From: a virus
Length of the DNA stretch: 27,455 bases
Virus record (IMG/VR): IMGVR_UViG_3300043640_000111
Span: 1 to 27,455 of that record
Direction: 5' to 3' (one strand)
Shown piece after piece: positions 5,388 to 14,072 of the stretch (within the stretch, counting starts at the first letter, position 1; each line of letters starts with the position of its first letter). Under the pieces are notes generated by a model. That model ran no database searches. It was not told where the DNA came from and worked only from the letters and a program-made list of their open reading frames with translations. The position numbers and the translations under genes are program-made.

Positions 5388-5413
5388 AAAAAAGGCTTGC
5401 GGTTAGACAAGCC
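5388..5413 (-). terminator. Rho-independent terminator of the late operon
   Basis: On the minus strand a 6-bp GC-rich stem (GGCTTG/CAAGCC, arms 5408-5413 and 5394-5399, 8-base loop) is followed by six T's (5388-5393). It lies after the coiled-coil gene and directly before the DUF1353 Shine-Dalgarno. This is the clearest intrinsic terminator in the window. Confidence 0.8.
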
Positions 5414-5466
5414 CAAAGTGGATGTAACATTTTTACTATATAGGTTATTTACGGCTTTTGGAACTG

Positions 5467-5778
5467 TTAGACTTCCCCGCCTTGCTGTAGGCTATCGCTG
5501 CTGCTTGGCTTGGTTTCTTGCCCGCATTGATTTCCGTCTTGATGTTCGATTGTATTGTTTTCTGTGACTTCCCCGGCTTCAATGGCATTTTGTCGATCCT
5601 TTTCTAATTGCAATTGTAGTTCAGCTTCCATCTTTGCGGACGCTTCCTTCATCATCTTCATTTGGTGTTCAATAGCCTGTATCGCACCTGAACATTGGTT
5701 AACACAAACTTGGTGTTTCTCTAACTGTTGGTAATAGCCTTTCAATTGACCATCTAAATCAGCCATAGTTAAAATCAT
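5467..5778 (-). CDS. Coiled-coil hypothetical protein, 103 aa
   Basis: ATG 5778 has AAGGAG eight bases upstream. Residues ~8-70 form a long amphipathic helix rich in Gln, Glu, Lys and Met ([20 protein letters not shown]), likely a coiled coil, followed by a polar, probably disordered tail (residues 70-103, Ser/Gln/Gly-rich). No enzymatic motif is seen. It is the last gene before the terminator and follows the tailspike. A scaffold, chaperone or spanin-like role cannot be distinguished, and there is no signal peptide or membrane segment. Confidence 0.7.
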   Translation of the reverse strand: MILTMADLDGQLKGYYQQLEKHQVCVNQCSGAIQAIEHQMKMMKEASAKMEAELQLQLEKDRQNAIEAGEVTENNTIEHQDGNQCGQETKPSSSDSLQQGGEV

Positions 5779-5797
5779 TGTGTAAGCTCCTTAATTA

Positions 5798-6847
5798 TTA
5801 AATTACTGTCCATCCTGAAAACTGAGTCTGTCCGGTTGAACCGTACATATCCCAGCGAATTTGATTCGATTGCGCAATGATAGTGCCGTTCCCAATATTC
5901 GCACCTGTAGCCATAAACATGGTGTTTGGATTGTTTCCGGGCGTGGCTCGAATCTTAGCGGAATGAACTTTCACCTGTGCAATGTAGCTTTGAGCATTCA
6001 GATAAATACCATACTGGGTACGATAAGTATCATTGCTGTACATTTGAAGATTGTGAAACTCCATCCCGGTAATGCCATAGCATTGTAAATGCTTTCCAAC
6101 GTTGTTTTCAAACGTTAAGTTATTCGCTAGAATGTTGCTACCAAGTCCAGCACCGCCTTCGATATAAAGCCCACGGTTTTGACAAAGTACAAACGCTGCG
6201 TTATCGAACTGTAACATTTGACCGCGCCAGTACATGCCACCTCCTACCTCTCCGGCTGCTGTACCGCATCCCTCAATAGTCGAATCACGTATTGATATAA
6301 AGCTTGTCTCATTATTTCCGGTTCTAACATCAGTCTTAATACCCCATTGACCGCAATTTGTGATCCGGCTGTTTTGTAAAATGATATGATTGCTCGCATC
6401 ATTATCACCGGGGTTGCCTTGATTGATGATATTCCAGCCCAGCGTGCAACCGTCAATAATCACGTCATGCAATGAAAAGCTAAACTGTGCGTGGGTTCTA
6501 ACCCCTTGAGTATTCGCTTTAGCACCACCGACAATACTACATTCTGCAATGTGGCCACCCATTTGGAATTTTAAAGCTGCTGGCTGAACGTAGTTAAAAA
6601 TAACCGTTCCGGGGTCTTTAGCAACAAAGCGTGTGTTTAACATGCCCGCGCCATCAATGTAATTGCCACGGCTAAAGGTACTCGAACCATCAAAGGGCAT
6701 ATTGATTGTGCCTGTTAGATAATCACCACCATCACAATACAGGCCAGTCTTTTGATCGAATGCCTCATTAACCGCTTGTTGTAACGCTGCTGTATCGTCT
6801 GTTACTCCATCACCTACCGCACCAAAATCATGTAAGTTAAGCATCAT
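5798..6847 (-). CDS. Right-handed beta-helix tailspike (pectate-lyase-like fold), 349 aa
   Basis: The N terminus NLHDFGAVGDGVTDDTAALQ (residues 4-23) is the hallmark start of phage pectate-lyase-like (Pectate_lyase_3 type) beta-helix proteins. The rest shows repeating short strands with Asn/Gly/Thr turns (for example HIILQNSRITNC, FISIRDSTIEGC, LQMYSNDT), as expected for parallel beta-helix coils. Such tailspikes bind and often depolymerise surface polysaccharides. There is no separate tail-binding domain, so it may attach through another protein. Two adjacent ATGs (6847, 6844) are possible; AAGGA three to six bases upstream slightly favours the second. It lies behind the tail fibre and its accessory gene, giving this phage two candidate receptor-binding proteins. 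Confidence 0.85.
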   Translation of the reverse strand: MMLNLHDFGAVGDGVTDDTAALQQAVNEAFDQKTGLYCDGGDYLTGTINMPFDGSSTFSRGNYIDGAGMLNTRFVAKDPGTVIFNYVQPAALKFQMGGHIAECSIVGGAKANTQGVRTHAQFSFSLHDVIIDGCTLGWNIINQGNPGDNDASNHIILQNSRITNCGQWGIKTDVRTGNNETSFISIRDSTIEGCGTAAGEVGGGMYWRGQMLQFDNAAFVLCQNRGLYIEGGAGLGSNILANNLTFENNVGKHLQCYGITGMEFHNLQMYSNDTYRTQYGIYLNAQSYIAQVKVHSAKIRATPGNNPNTMFMATGANIGNGTIIAQSNQIRWDMYGSTGQTQFSGWTVI

Positions 6848-6853
6848 GTATCC

Positions 6854-7309
6854 TTATGGCCAAGTTATTGTTGGTAATGCGTTTAAAAATTCTGTCTCTG
6901 TTGGAACGGGATCGTTGTTATTTTCAACCCCATCAAGTATGGCTAGGGATGTTTCATAAACATTATCTCGCCAAGCGATAAAGGCTGTAGCCTCTGCAAG
7001 CCATTGGGTGTTAGTACTCAAGCCATAGCTCACACAATGCAAAGCATCGTTGTATGTTTTAGCCTGTGCCGTGGTATCAAGTAAGTTTTGAATCAATCCC
7101 CGGCTTGTGGCTTTCAATAAATTCAATTGATAGATAGGCTCCCAAATTGAGGCTTCTGCTAACAAGCTTGCCTCTGTTGGTTGCTCCACTCCTTCCACAT
7201 TCCAAGTGTCAATTAAAATATCTTCCTCTGGCTGTCGAAACGTGATGTTCCACGCTTCAACTTGTCCAGGGTATTTTAATCTGCATATTTCAACGATATT
7301 GATGCTCAT
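6854..7309 (-). CDS. Tail-fibre accessory / XkdW-like protein, 151 aa
   Basis: AGGGGA lies just upstream of ATG 7309. The N-terminal part (KYPGQVEAWNITFRQPEED, then TWNVEGVEQPTEASLLAE) resembles XkdW-like and tail-fibre-assembly proteins that pair a short beta domain with a W-x-(5-8)-QPT motif. The end, with AWRDNVYETSLAILDGVENNN then PTETEFLNALPTITWP, matches a C-terminal pattern I recall in small proteins next to fibre genes in many phages. It probably assists fibre folding or attachment, or is a minor tail component. It lies between the fibre and the tailspike genes. Exact function is not established. Confidence 0.65.
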   Translation of the reverse strand: MSINIVEICRLKYPGQVEAWNITFRQPEEDILIDTWNVEGVEQPTEASLLAEASIWEPIYQLNLLKATSRGLIQNLLDTTAQAKTYNDALHCVSYGLSTNTQWLAEATAFIAWRDNVYETSLAILDGVENNNDPVPTETEFLNALPTITWP

Positions 7310-7317
7310 GTTATCCC

Positions 7318-9930
7318 CTATAGTCTAATTGCCACAATGTACCCACTACCCGCCACTGAACCAGATCCAAAAGTTGCATAGCCCGATAAATAAACCGTTT
7401 GCGCTGCACCAGTCGCATTATTAACAATAAGCGGGGGTGTTGTAATGTTATATTGTGATGTGGCTGCTGATGACATACCGGAACGAATTGAGTTATCCGG
7501 CAAGGTTGCTGATGTTAAACTGCACCATGCAATACCTTGAGTAATGTTTGAAGAACCAGCCAAAGACACCACACCCATGACAAGCCAGCTACCCGGCTGT
7601 ACTTGGAATGATGCAATGATGTTTCTAGGAATGCTGGTAGTCATAGCCACCCCACTCGCTGCTAGCAATGCTGAACTTACTACCTCACCTCTGTACCCTG
7701 CTGGCGTTAATCCTGTTTGCTGTCCAGCAATGTATACTCCACTTGTACCTTTACCCGTTATTTGAAAACCGATATTGGTATCAGCACCAACGGCACTCAT
7801 GATGGGTGAACCTGTTGCAATATTATTTTGCAATCTTAAAAAGTTAACTGCTGAACCTACGGCATTAAAATCAAGTATTGTGTTGCCGTTATTATCCAGT
7901 AAACCCGCATTGCTCAATCTTAAAGATGTTGCCAAGGCTGCGCCAAGTGTGGGGGCAACAAGTGTAGGGCTATTGCTAAACACTACCACGCCAGTTCCGG
8001 TTTCATCGGTCAAAGCTGCTGCAAGGTTAGCACTGCTTGGGGTTGCCAAGAATGTAGCCACGTTTGCACCAAGCCCAGCCAGTGCGCCTACTGTGTAGCC
8101 TGTAGTGTTGACCAAGTTACCACTTGCGGGCGTTCCTAAATTGTTTGCACCTGTGAAGGTCTTAACGCCTGTAATCGTTTGGGCTGTGTTCAGAGTCACC
8201 ACGTTTGGATTGATGAACAATGTGAAGGTGATTGGGTCTGTACCGATTGTGGTTACAACGGCGGTTTCCATCCAGCCCGCACCTGTATAAACAGTTCCTT
8301 GGGTTACGATAACAGAATCACCGGGGTCAATATCGCTAGGCTCATCATAGTCTGTTGCCCGTGTGTATACTGCTGGCGTTCCTGCGCTTCCCAAATCGGT
8401 TACTGTATAAATACCATTTTGGAAACTGGAACTTTGAAACGGGAATATTGCCCGGTCATTTAGTGCCAGTGTCACACCGTCCACGGCTGCTGCACCGTTC
8501 ACGGTTGCGGTTAAGGTAGCACCCACACCGGACGCGCCATTGTTGTATGTGGCTGAAAAATTGGCTGTAGCGGATACTCGCACGGGGTCAATAAAGTACT
8601 TACCCTGTGATGTTAAATCCACATACAGTTTATTGGCTGCGTCTGTATTAACTGTTGGTGTGGCTAGGTTCTCAATCTTCACTGAGTTAGCATCAAGGGC
8701 ATTGAATAGCTGCGCACTCTCAAGCTCAACTTTTCCGCTAAAGGGTGAAATACGATTGCCATTGAACCGTAGATTGTCCATAGCAAATGAACCTATGATT
8801 GCCACGTTGCCCGCGCCATCAGTTGTAAAATTCGGATCACCACCAAACGCGCCATTGTCATTGTATTGCATGTTGGTATTTGCGCCACCTGCTGCGCCTC
8901 CAACGGCATTGTCTACATAGTCCTTTGTGGCTGCATCATCAGGGTCAACGGGCGTGGGTAGGTTATGGATAAAATTAGCATCCATATCAATTGCACCGCT
9001 CATTGTTCCCCCGGCAAGCGGTAGAAATAATCCTGCTGCTGCTGATGGAATGGCAACCCACTGCGCACTGATATAGGCTTCAACCTGTCCAAGGTCTGTA
9101 TTGAAACGTAGTCCAATACTTGGAGGGGTTGGGGTAACTCTCTGCGCTGTTGTTCCTGATGGAATACCCATCCCAGCCGTTCCGGGTAGTGTAGGGTTAT
9201 CAATAATTCTAAACGTGGGGTTTCCCGCAAGTCCACTAGGGTTAACAATACCTATTTGAAATGGAGTACCCGCAAGGACTCGGCTTAATTGAACGCCTGT
9301 TGTTGCTGTGTTGACCACAAGCCCGCTCGCCAAGTTACCCATGATTTGCGCATTAGGCAAAGACAAGTCTTGAGTCTGAATTAAATAGGTTGATGTGCCG
9401 GGCGCAAGACTTTGGTCTGGCGGTATGTCCACCACTACTATTTCATCATTGTCATTGTTCTTAGCCCAAATTTGATTTGCACCAAGGACTGGGATAATGG
9501 TATCAACCAAGGGAACGACAATTGCAGAATTCCAATAGCTCAACATGCGTGATGTTTCATTGAACCGTGAAAGCTGTTGTATCAAAGTCTGATTATCAAA
9601 CTCCACATTTAAGTCTTGTGCGCGTAGCACGCCACCGGGTGTAAAGGATGTATCCCGTTCAACGGGTATTCCCTGCTTGATAGTAATAACATCGTTCAAG
9701 GCTGCTGGTGTAACAAGGGTAATCGTGCCACCGTTTTGCTGTCCTGCGCCTGTGACCGTGTATTGTGAATTTAAAACCAGTACGTTGGTAACATCATTAG
9801 GGTCTGTTCCCACTGGCGTTAAGTAAACAAGCAAGTCTGTATTGTCTACAATCTCGAATGTGTAGTTAAACACGGTCTGTCCATTTGATGCGTTGTATTG
9901 ATCATATGGCGTATTAGCTGCAACGGTCAT
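7318..9930 (-). CDS. Tail fibre with T7 gp17-like N-terminal anchor, 870 aa
   Basis: Receptor-binding fibre. Residues 1-~145 match the T7 gp17 tail-attachment domain: NGQTVFNYTFEI near the start, TNVLVLNSQYTVTGAG, and DVITIKQGIPVERDTSF followed by LRAQDLNVEFDNQTLIQQ. The middle contains the fibre motif LPLAGGTMSGAIDMDANFIH then DDAATKDYVD, and around residues 450-570 a beta-domain common in phage tail proteins (GVGATLTATVNGAAAVDGV, then NGIYTVTDLG). The C-terminal third is Gly/Ala/Thr/Asn-rich and probably holds the trimeric tip. ATG 9930 follows AAGGACAATAATC, a context identical to that of the portal gene. The gene follows the gp16-like protein, as in T7-like phages. Confidence 0.93.
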   Translation of the reverse strand: MTVAANTPYDQYNASNGQTVFNYTFEIVDNTDLLVYLTPVGTDPNDVTNVLVLNSQYTVTGAGQQNGGTITLVTPAALNDVITIKQGIPVERDTSFTPGGVLRAQDLNVEFDNQTLIQQLSRFNETSRMLSYWNSAIVVPLVDTIIPVLGANQIWAKNNDNDEIVVVDIPPDQSLAPGTSTYLIQTQDLSLPNAQIMGNLASGLVVNTATTGVQLSRVLAGTPFQIGIVNPSGLAGNPTFRIIDNPTLPGTAGMGIPSGTTAQRVTPTPPSIGLRFNTDLGQVEAYISAQWVAIPSAAAGLFLPLAGGTMSGAIDMDANFIHNLPTPVDPDDAATKDYVDNAVGGAAGGANTNMQYNDNGAFGGDPNFTTDGAGNVAIIGSFAMDNLRFNGNRISPFSGKVELESAQLFNALDANSVKIENLATPTVNTDAANKLYVDLTSQGKYFIDPVRVSATANFSATYNNGASGVGATLTATVNGAAAVDGVTLALNDRAIFPFQSSSFQNGIYTVTDLGSAGTPAVYTRATDYDEPSDIDPGDSVIVTQGTVYTGAGWMETAVVTTIGTDPITFTLFINPNVVTLNTAQTITGVKTFTGANNLGTPASGNLVNTTGYTVGALAGLGANVATFLATPSSANLAAALTDETGTGVVVFSNSPTLVAPTLGAALATSLRLSNAGLLDNNGNTILDFNAVGSAVNFLRLQNNIATGSPIMSAVGADTNIGFQITGKGTSGVYIAGQQTGLTPAGYRGEVVSSALLAASGVAMTTSIPRNIIASFQVQPGSWLVMGVVSLAGSSNITQGIAWCSLTSATLPDNSIRSGMSSAATSQYNITTPPLIVNNATGAAQTVYLSGYATFGSGSVAGSGYIVAIRL

Positions 9931-9932
9931 GA

Positions 9933-12900
9933 TTATTGTCCTTGTTGGTTAGATGCCACATTATCAATAATGTGTCCTGTCCTTTTGCCCTTGATGTTCT
10001 GAATCATGTTATCAAATAACAGCGTATTAAGGGCTGGTCTTAACATGGGAACACCACCAAATTGTGACGCTAAAAACTTAATGCTGTTTACTTGGGCGTT
10101 GGTGTAGTCACCCTTCCAAAAACCCTTTTCAAATTGTGTGACGATACGGGCTACTTTTTCAACATCTCCACCTATTGGTCCTGCAACCATTCTGGTAATT
10201 GAACTGAGCAAATTTTGACCTTCAATCCGCGTCAAATAAGATATTGGACCAAGGCTACCCGTTAAGGCTTCCATAGCTGTTTCACCGTTTAGAGGCTGCG
10301 GGCTTCCAGTAGTTGCTAAGGATTTCATTTGGTTAATGGCAAGCTCCATTCCAAAACTCATGCTCATTAATTTCATAAGCCCGTGCCAGTCTGCTGTGCC
10401 TTGGATTTGGGATATCCTGTAGCCCTGCGCACCACGTCCATAAATGCGATCACCTACGTGTCTGCGTATCCACATAAACCCGTAAGTCTTAAACAGCATC
10501 AAGCCATTAATCACGTCATTGATTGCACTGGGTTCATCAGCCTTACGCTTAAACCGTAGCAAATCGGTTTCAATCAGGCTCTTGCGGTTCAGGGCATCAT
10601 CCATCTGGTCTTGCATTAATAGCCTGTAACGCTGGGATAATTCATCCCGTGCAATATCAATCCGGTCTTGGGTTGGCTCTGTGATTCCCTTTTCTCCTAG
10701 ATACTCCACAATGTCGGAGTCTGTAAGCTCGTGGACTGTATCCCATCCTATATACTTTTTATCGCCATATTCACGGATAGCCTTTTTCAAAGCGTTCCAT
10801 TCAGGCGAACCAATTTCATAACGCTGCAATGTGGCTCTTGATGTTTTATCGATTGCATCAAAGGCGTGGCGTTCCATATTAACCGCCATCCAGTTGGATA
10901 GTGATTGACCTATCATTGAGCGGTTCGAGTACTCGCTATTTTCAGTGCCCGTGATTTTCATCGTTATTCGGATCATCTTGTTCAAGCGGTCTGAAAGTGT
11001 GCCATCCTCAAAGTGTCTATAGTAGCCGCCAAAATATTGCTCTTTGGATACGTTAAACATACGCTGGTAATCGGCTATCTGCTCCGGGGTATAGCGTGAG
11101 AATGTTTCTTTTAGGCCATTCAAAATAGATTCTTGCATCGGGATACTGAAACGGTTTAAGGCGTTCGCTGCGGTCAAAGAGTCTGAGAAATTCAAAAATA
11201 AAAGGTTGCCAAGCTTCGTGACTGATTCATAGGCTTTTAGGTTATAGATAGCCTCTGAGAACATTGAACCCGTGTGGGCTGCTCCAAAGCGCATTAAATG
11301 CATTAACCGTTTGGGCGTGTCCATGTCCTTGCGCAATGAGTATTCACGCCATCCGGGCAAATCCTCTGCGTGCTTTAGAACATCGTCTAGCATCTTTTCA
11401 GGTTCAGCACCCCAATCTTTGACAAGCTCAATCTCTCGGAACATGCCGTTTAATTCACGGATGATTGCGGATTGCGCATCCCCTGCGCCAAACTTTCTAT
11501 TGTAGGCTGCAAAGTCCTCTGGCGTTTTAAACTGCAACACCCGTTGTTTGCTGCGCTTGTTCAGTAGGTTTGTTTTCTCTCGCCTAAAGTCACGCTCAAC
11601 AATTTTATCAAACGTCCTGCGATAAAAATCTTTCACGGCTTTTGGGTCTTTGATATCAATCCAACTAGGCTCACCGTCTTCAATGACGGTCGTTTTAAAT
11701 GTTTTTTCCATGTCGATTTTATCGGCAATGAAGCTGTGCCAGTCTTCAAAGGCTTTATCTCTGCGCTCTGATAAAGATAGTTTCATCCTGTCGCGCCAAC
11801 TCATTTTCATAATGCGTGCCGGGTTATGCCACTGATGAAACATACGTCCTTTAAGCTTTGGTATTAAAATACCCTCTTTGGCATAAGCATCAATTGCAGC
11901 ATCGTAAAACTCATTAATAATTTTAGCTATGCGCTGGGCTACCGGGGAAACATCATCCATCGGCAAGTCCATATCATGATTGAAAATAGCCCGTGTAATC
12001 TCGGTACTTGAATTGGTATCGTTCCAAAATTCCATAGATTTTGATTCATCCAGGGCGATATTTAATTGGCCTTTGAATCGCTGCTCTGCATCGTTCATCT
12101 TTCGGAATGTTCCAGCGTTCGCACCTTCAAATTGAAACAATGAGCGGTCAAGCAAAGCGTTTAAGCCTTGTCTGATACCCTGCGCGTCCTTTTCACCCAT
12201 TAACTTGATGGCATTATCAAGCACGGCTTTCTTGCGCTCAAAGCTCACCGCATCCCTTTGGCTGCGTATCACTTGGGCTTTGATGTATTCAAACTGTCTT
12301 TTGATGGCTTCCTGTAATTGTTCAGGCGTTGCGCTAAATACATTATTGGCATTTTGTGAACGCAAATCTTCAATAACGGTTCGGATGCTATCAAGCATAA
12401 AATCAGTATCAGTTTTGTTCGCATCGAGTAAGTCCTCAATTCCTTCTAACCCATCAGGGGCTAGGAAATTAAAAAAGCTCTTGATGTACTCCGGGGTTAA
12501 CTCAACCCCTTGATCTATTTCTTTTGCTATCTGTTCGCCAAACTCTGAAATAAAATCTGTAAGCGGTTGCTCATATTTTAAAAGGTTCTTACGCCTTATA
12601 GCACGTCCTGCAATGGCGTTACCTTCATCATGCAAGCCTTGCATTTCCGCATCACTAAACGCCTCTACCCGTTTGTTTAATACCTCTGCGCGATCGCCTT
12701 TCTCAATATTGGCAACGTCAATGTATGGGCGTTCTGTATCTTCAAAGTGAACTTGGTTCTCACGCATCGAACGGATAAAGGATGCTTTGGCTTCATCACT
12801 GGGTATCACTTCATCCTCTGTGCGCTTGGCCAAATCAATCAAGGCTTCATTGGTTGCTATCTGCTGCAATGCGTCCATGCTTGGATTTTCTTCATCCAAG

Positions 12901-14072
12901 CCCTGCATAAGATCGGCACGTTGAGATTCAAGGCTTTCAATAAAGGCATCAGGCGTTAATTCCGATTGTCCGATAAATCCCTGTAGCCGTTGCCATGCCT
13001 CATGTCGGTTTATCTCATGTAAGTAATCACTGTTAGGCTCTTTGCCAGCTTCAAGGGCTTGTGAAACATTATCCAGTGTTTCACGCTCTGTAGATTCTTT
13101 GGACGATTCAAAGAACGCTTTAATCACTTGGGCTGATTTCTTAAATACTTCGGACGTGCTGCCGGGTTCAAAGCTCATGGTGTGAATGTTATTAAGCATT
13201 TCCTCACGGGTCTTTGCTCTCTGGCCTTTCTCGGTTTCTTTGCGTGCGCTTTTCTGCTCTGGCGTTTCCATGACAAAGGATTTATCAATCATCTTTCCTG
13301 TCAATTTCTCGGCACTTAATCCCAACAATCCACCGACAAGGCCACTGGATGCCACGTTAAACACGCCATCCATTAAGCGATAGTCTGCCTCATTGGGCGT
13401 GAGTACACCGGATAGTTGCGCACTTCCCTGAGTCTCAAGCTCACTAATTCCAGTGAAGGTTGCAAGTCCAGCACCTCCTTTTAGAAACGCCAATTTCCCG
13501 GCATTGTCTGCTATAAGCTGCTGTGCTTTGACGGATGCTGTACCTCCTAAACGTGACACGGCACTTTCAGCAAACTTGCTCGCCAGCAATTCAGAACCTT
13601 TTGTGATCCCTTTAGTAACCCATGACGCGCCACGCAATGCCGGAATGTTAGTTAATGAACCCGCCATCTCTCCGGTAAACACTGCTGCTTCTGTTGCAAA
13701 GCCGGGTGATGCGTGCATTTCCAAATACTCTAAAGCCTTTTCACGCTCACGCCTGTCAATGGCTGCTTCCACTTGTTCTCTGGATGCCTCTTTGCCGATA
13801 TCAATCTCTGGATAGAATTGTTTAACCCTCTGCAATGATTGCGCACTCAAAGGCTCTGATACTTCGGGTTCTTCTGAAAACAATCCGTCTGCTGCTTGCT
13901 TTACAAACTGTGTACTTGTACGCGCCAAGCTCTTAATAGTTCCCACGTTGTTTAATACTTCCAAGCCAAAGGATGTAAACGCACCCTGCAAAGGATTAAT
14001 TTGATTCGGCAAATTATAGGGGCTTAGGCGTTCATCTTGAACGGGTAAATCATAGGCGGTCATTATCCCCAT
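9933..14072 (-). CDS. Internal virion (ejection) protein, gp16-like, 1379 aa
   Basis: This very large protein sits in the position of T7 gp16 (last core protein, before the fibre) and has a similar size (T7 gp16 is about 1,300 aa). Such proteins leave the capsid at infection and form a channel or motor across the envelope. There are small Ala/Gly-rich hydrophobic helices at ~140-250 (for example LAFLKGGAGLATFTGISEL), long charged helices through the centre, and a C-terminal hydrophobic stretch near 1240-1300. Unlike T7 gp16, I see no lytic transglycosylase motif at the N terminus. The first ATG (14072, AAGGGG nine bases upstream) is preferred over ATG 14063. It overlaps the gp15-like stop by one base (TAATG). 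Confidence 0.82.
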   Translation of the reverse strand: MGIMTAYDLPVQDERLSPYNLPNQINPLQGAFTSFGLEVLNNVGTIKSLARTSTQFVKQAADGLFSEEPEVSEPLSAQSLQRVKQFYPEIDIGKEASREQVEAAIDRREREKALEYLEMHASPGFATEAAVFTGEMAGSLTNIPALRGASWVTKGITKGSELLASKFAESAVSRLGGTASVKAQQLIADNAGKLAFLKGGAGLATFTGISELETQGSAQLSGVLTPNEADYRLMDGVFNVASSGLVGGLLGLSAEKLTGKMIDKSFVMETPEQKSARKETEKGQRAKTREEMLNNIHTMSFEPGSTSEVFKKSAQVIKAFFESSKESTERETLDNVSQALEAGKEPNSDYLHEINRHEAWQRLQGFIGQSELTPDAFIESLESQRADLMQGLDEENPSMDALQQIATNEALIDLAKRTEDEVIPSDEAKASFIRSMRENQVHFEDTERPYIDVANIEKGDRAEVLNKRVEAFSDAEMQGLHDEGNAIAGRAIRRKNLLKYEQPLTDFISEFGEQIAKEIDQGVELTPEYIKSFFNFLAPDGLEGIEDLLDANKTDTDFMLDSIRTVIEDLRSQNANNVFSATPEQLQEAIKRQFEYIKAQVIRSQRDAVSFERKKAVLDNAIKLMGEKDAQGIRQGLNALLDRSLFQFEGANAGTFRKMNDAEQRFKGQLNIALDESKSMEFWNDTNSSTEITRAIFNHDMDLPMDDVSPVAQRIAKIINEFYDAAIDAYAKEGILIPKLKGRMFHQWHNPARIMKMSWRDRMKLSLSERRDKAFEDWHSFIADKIDMEKTFKTTVIEDGEPSWIDIKDPKAVKDFYRRTFDKIVERDFRREKTNLLNKRSKQRVLQFKTPEDFAAYNRKFGAGDAQSAIIRELNGMFREIELVKDWGAEPEKMLDDVLKHAEDLPGWREYSLRKDMDTPKRLMHLMRFGAAHTGSMFSEAIYNLKAYESVTKLGNLLFLNFSDSLTAANALNRFSIPMQESILNGLKETFSRYTPEQIADYQRMFNVSKEQYFGGYYRHFEDGTLSDRLNKMIRITMKITGTENSEYSNRSMIGQSLSNWMAVNMERHAFDAIDKTSRATLQRYEIGSPEWNALKKAIREYGDKKYIGWDTVHELTDSDIVEYLGEKGITEPTQDRIDIARDELSQRYRLLMQDQMDDALNRKSLIETDLLRFKRKADEPSAINDVINGLMLFKTYGFMWIRRHVGDRIYGRGAQGYRISQIQGTADWHGLMKLMSMSFGMELAINQMKSLATTGSPQPLNGETAMEALTGSLGPISYLTRIEGQNLLSSITRMVAGPIGGDVEKVARIVTQFEKGFWKGDYTNAQVNSIKFLASQFGGVPMLRPALNTLLFDNMIQNIKGKRTGHIIDNVASNQQGQ

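Noticed and set aside
7544-8920. Several plus-strand open frames (61-126 codons) within the tail fibre gene
   Set aside because: They are antisense shadows of the low-complexity Ala/Thr/Val-rich fibre; no ribosome-binding sites or recognisable domains.
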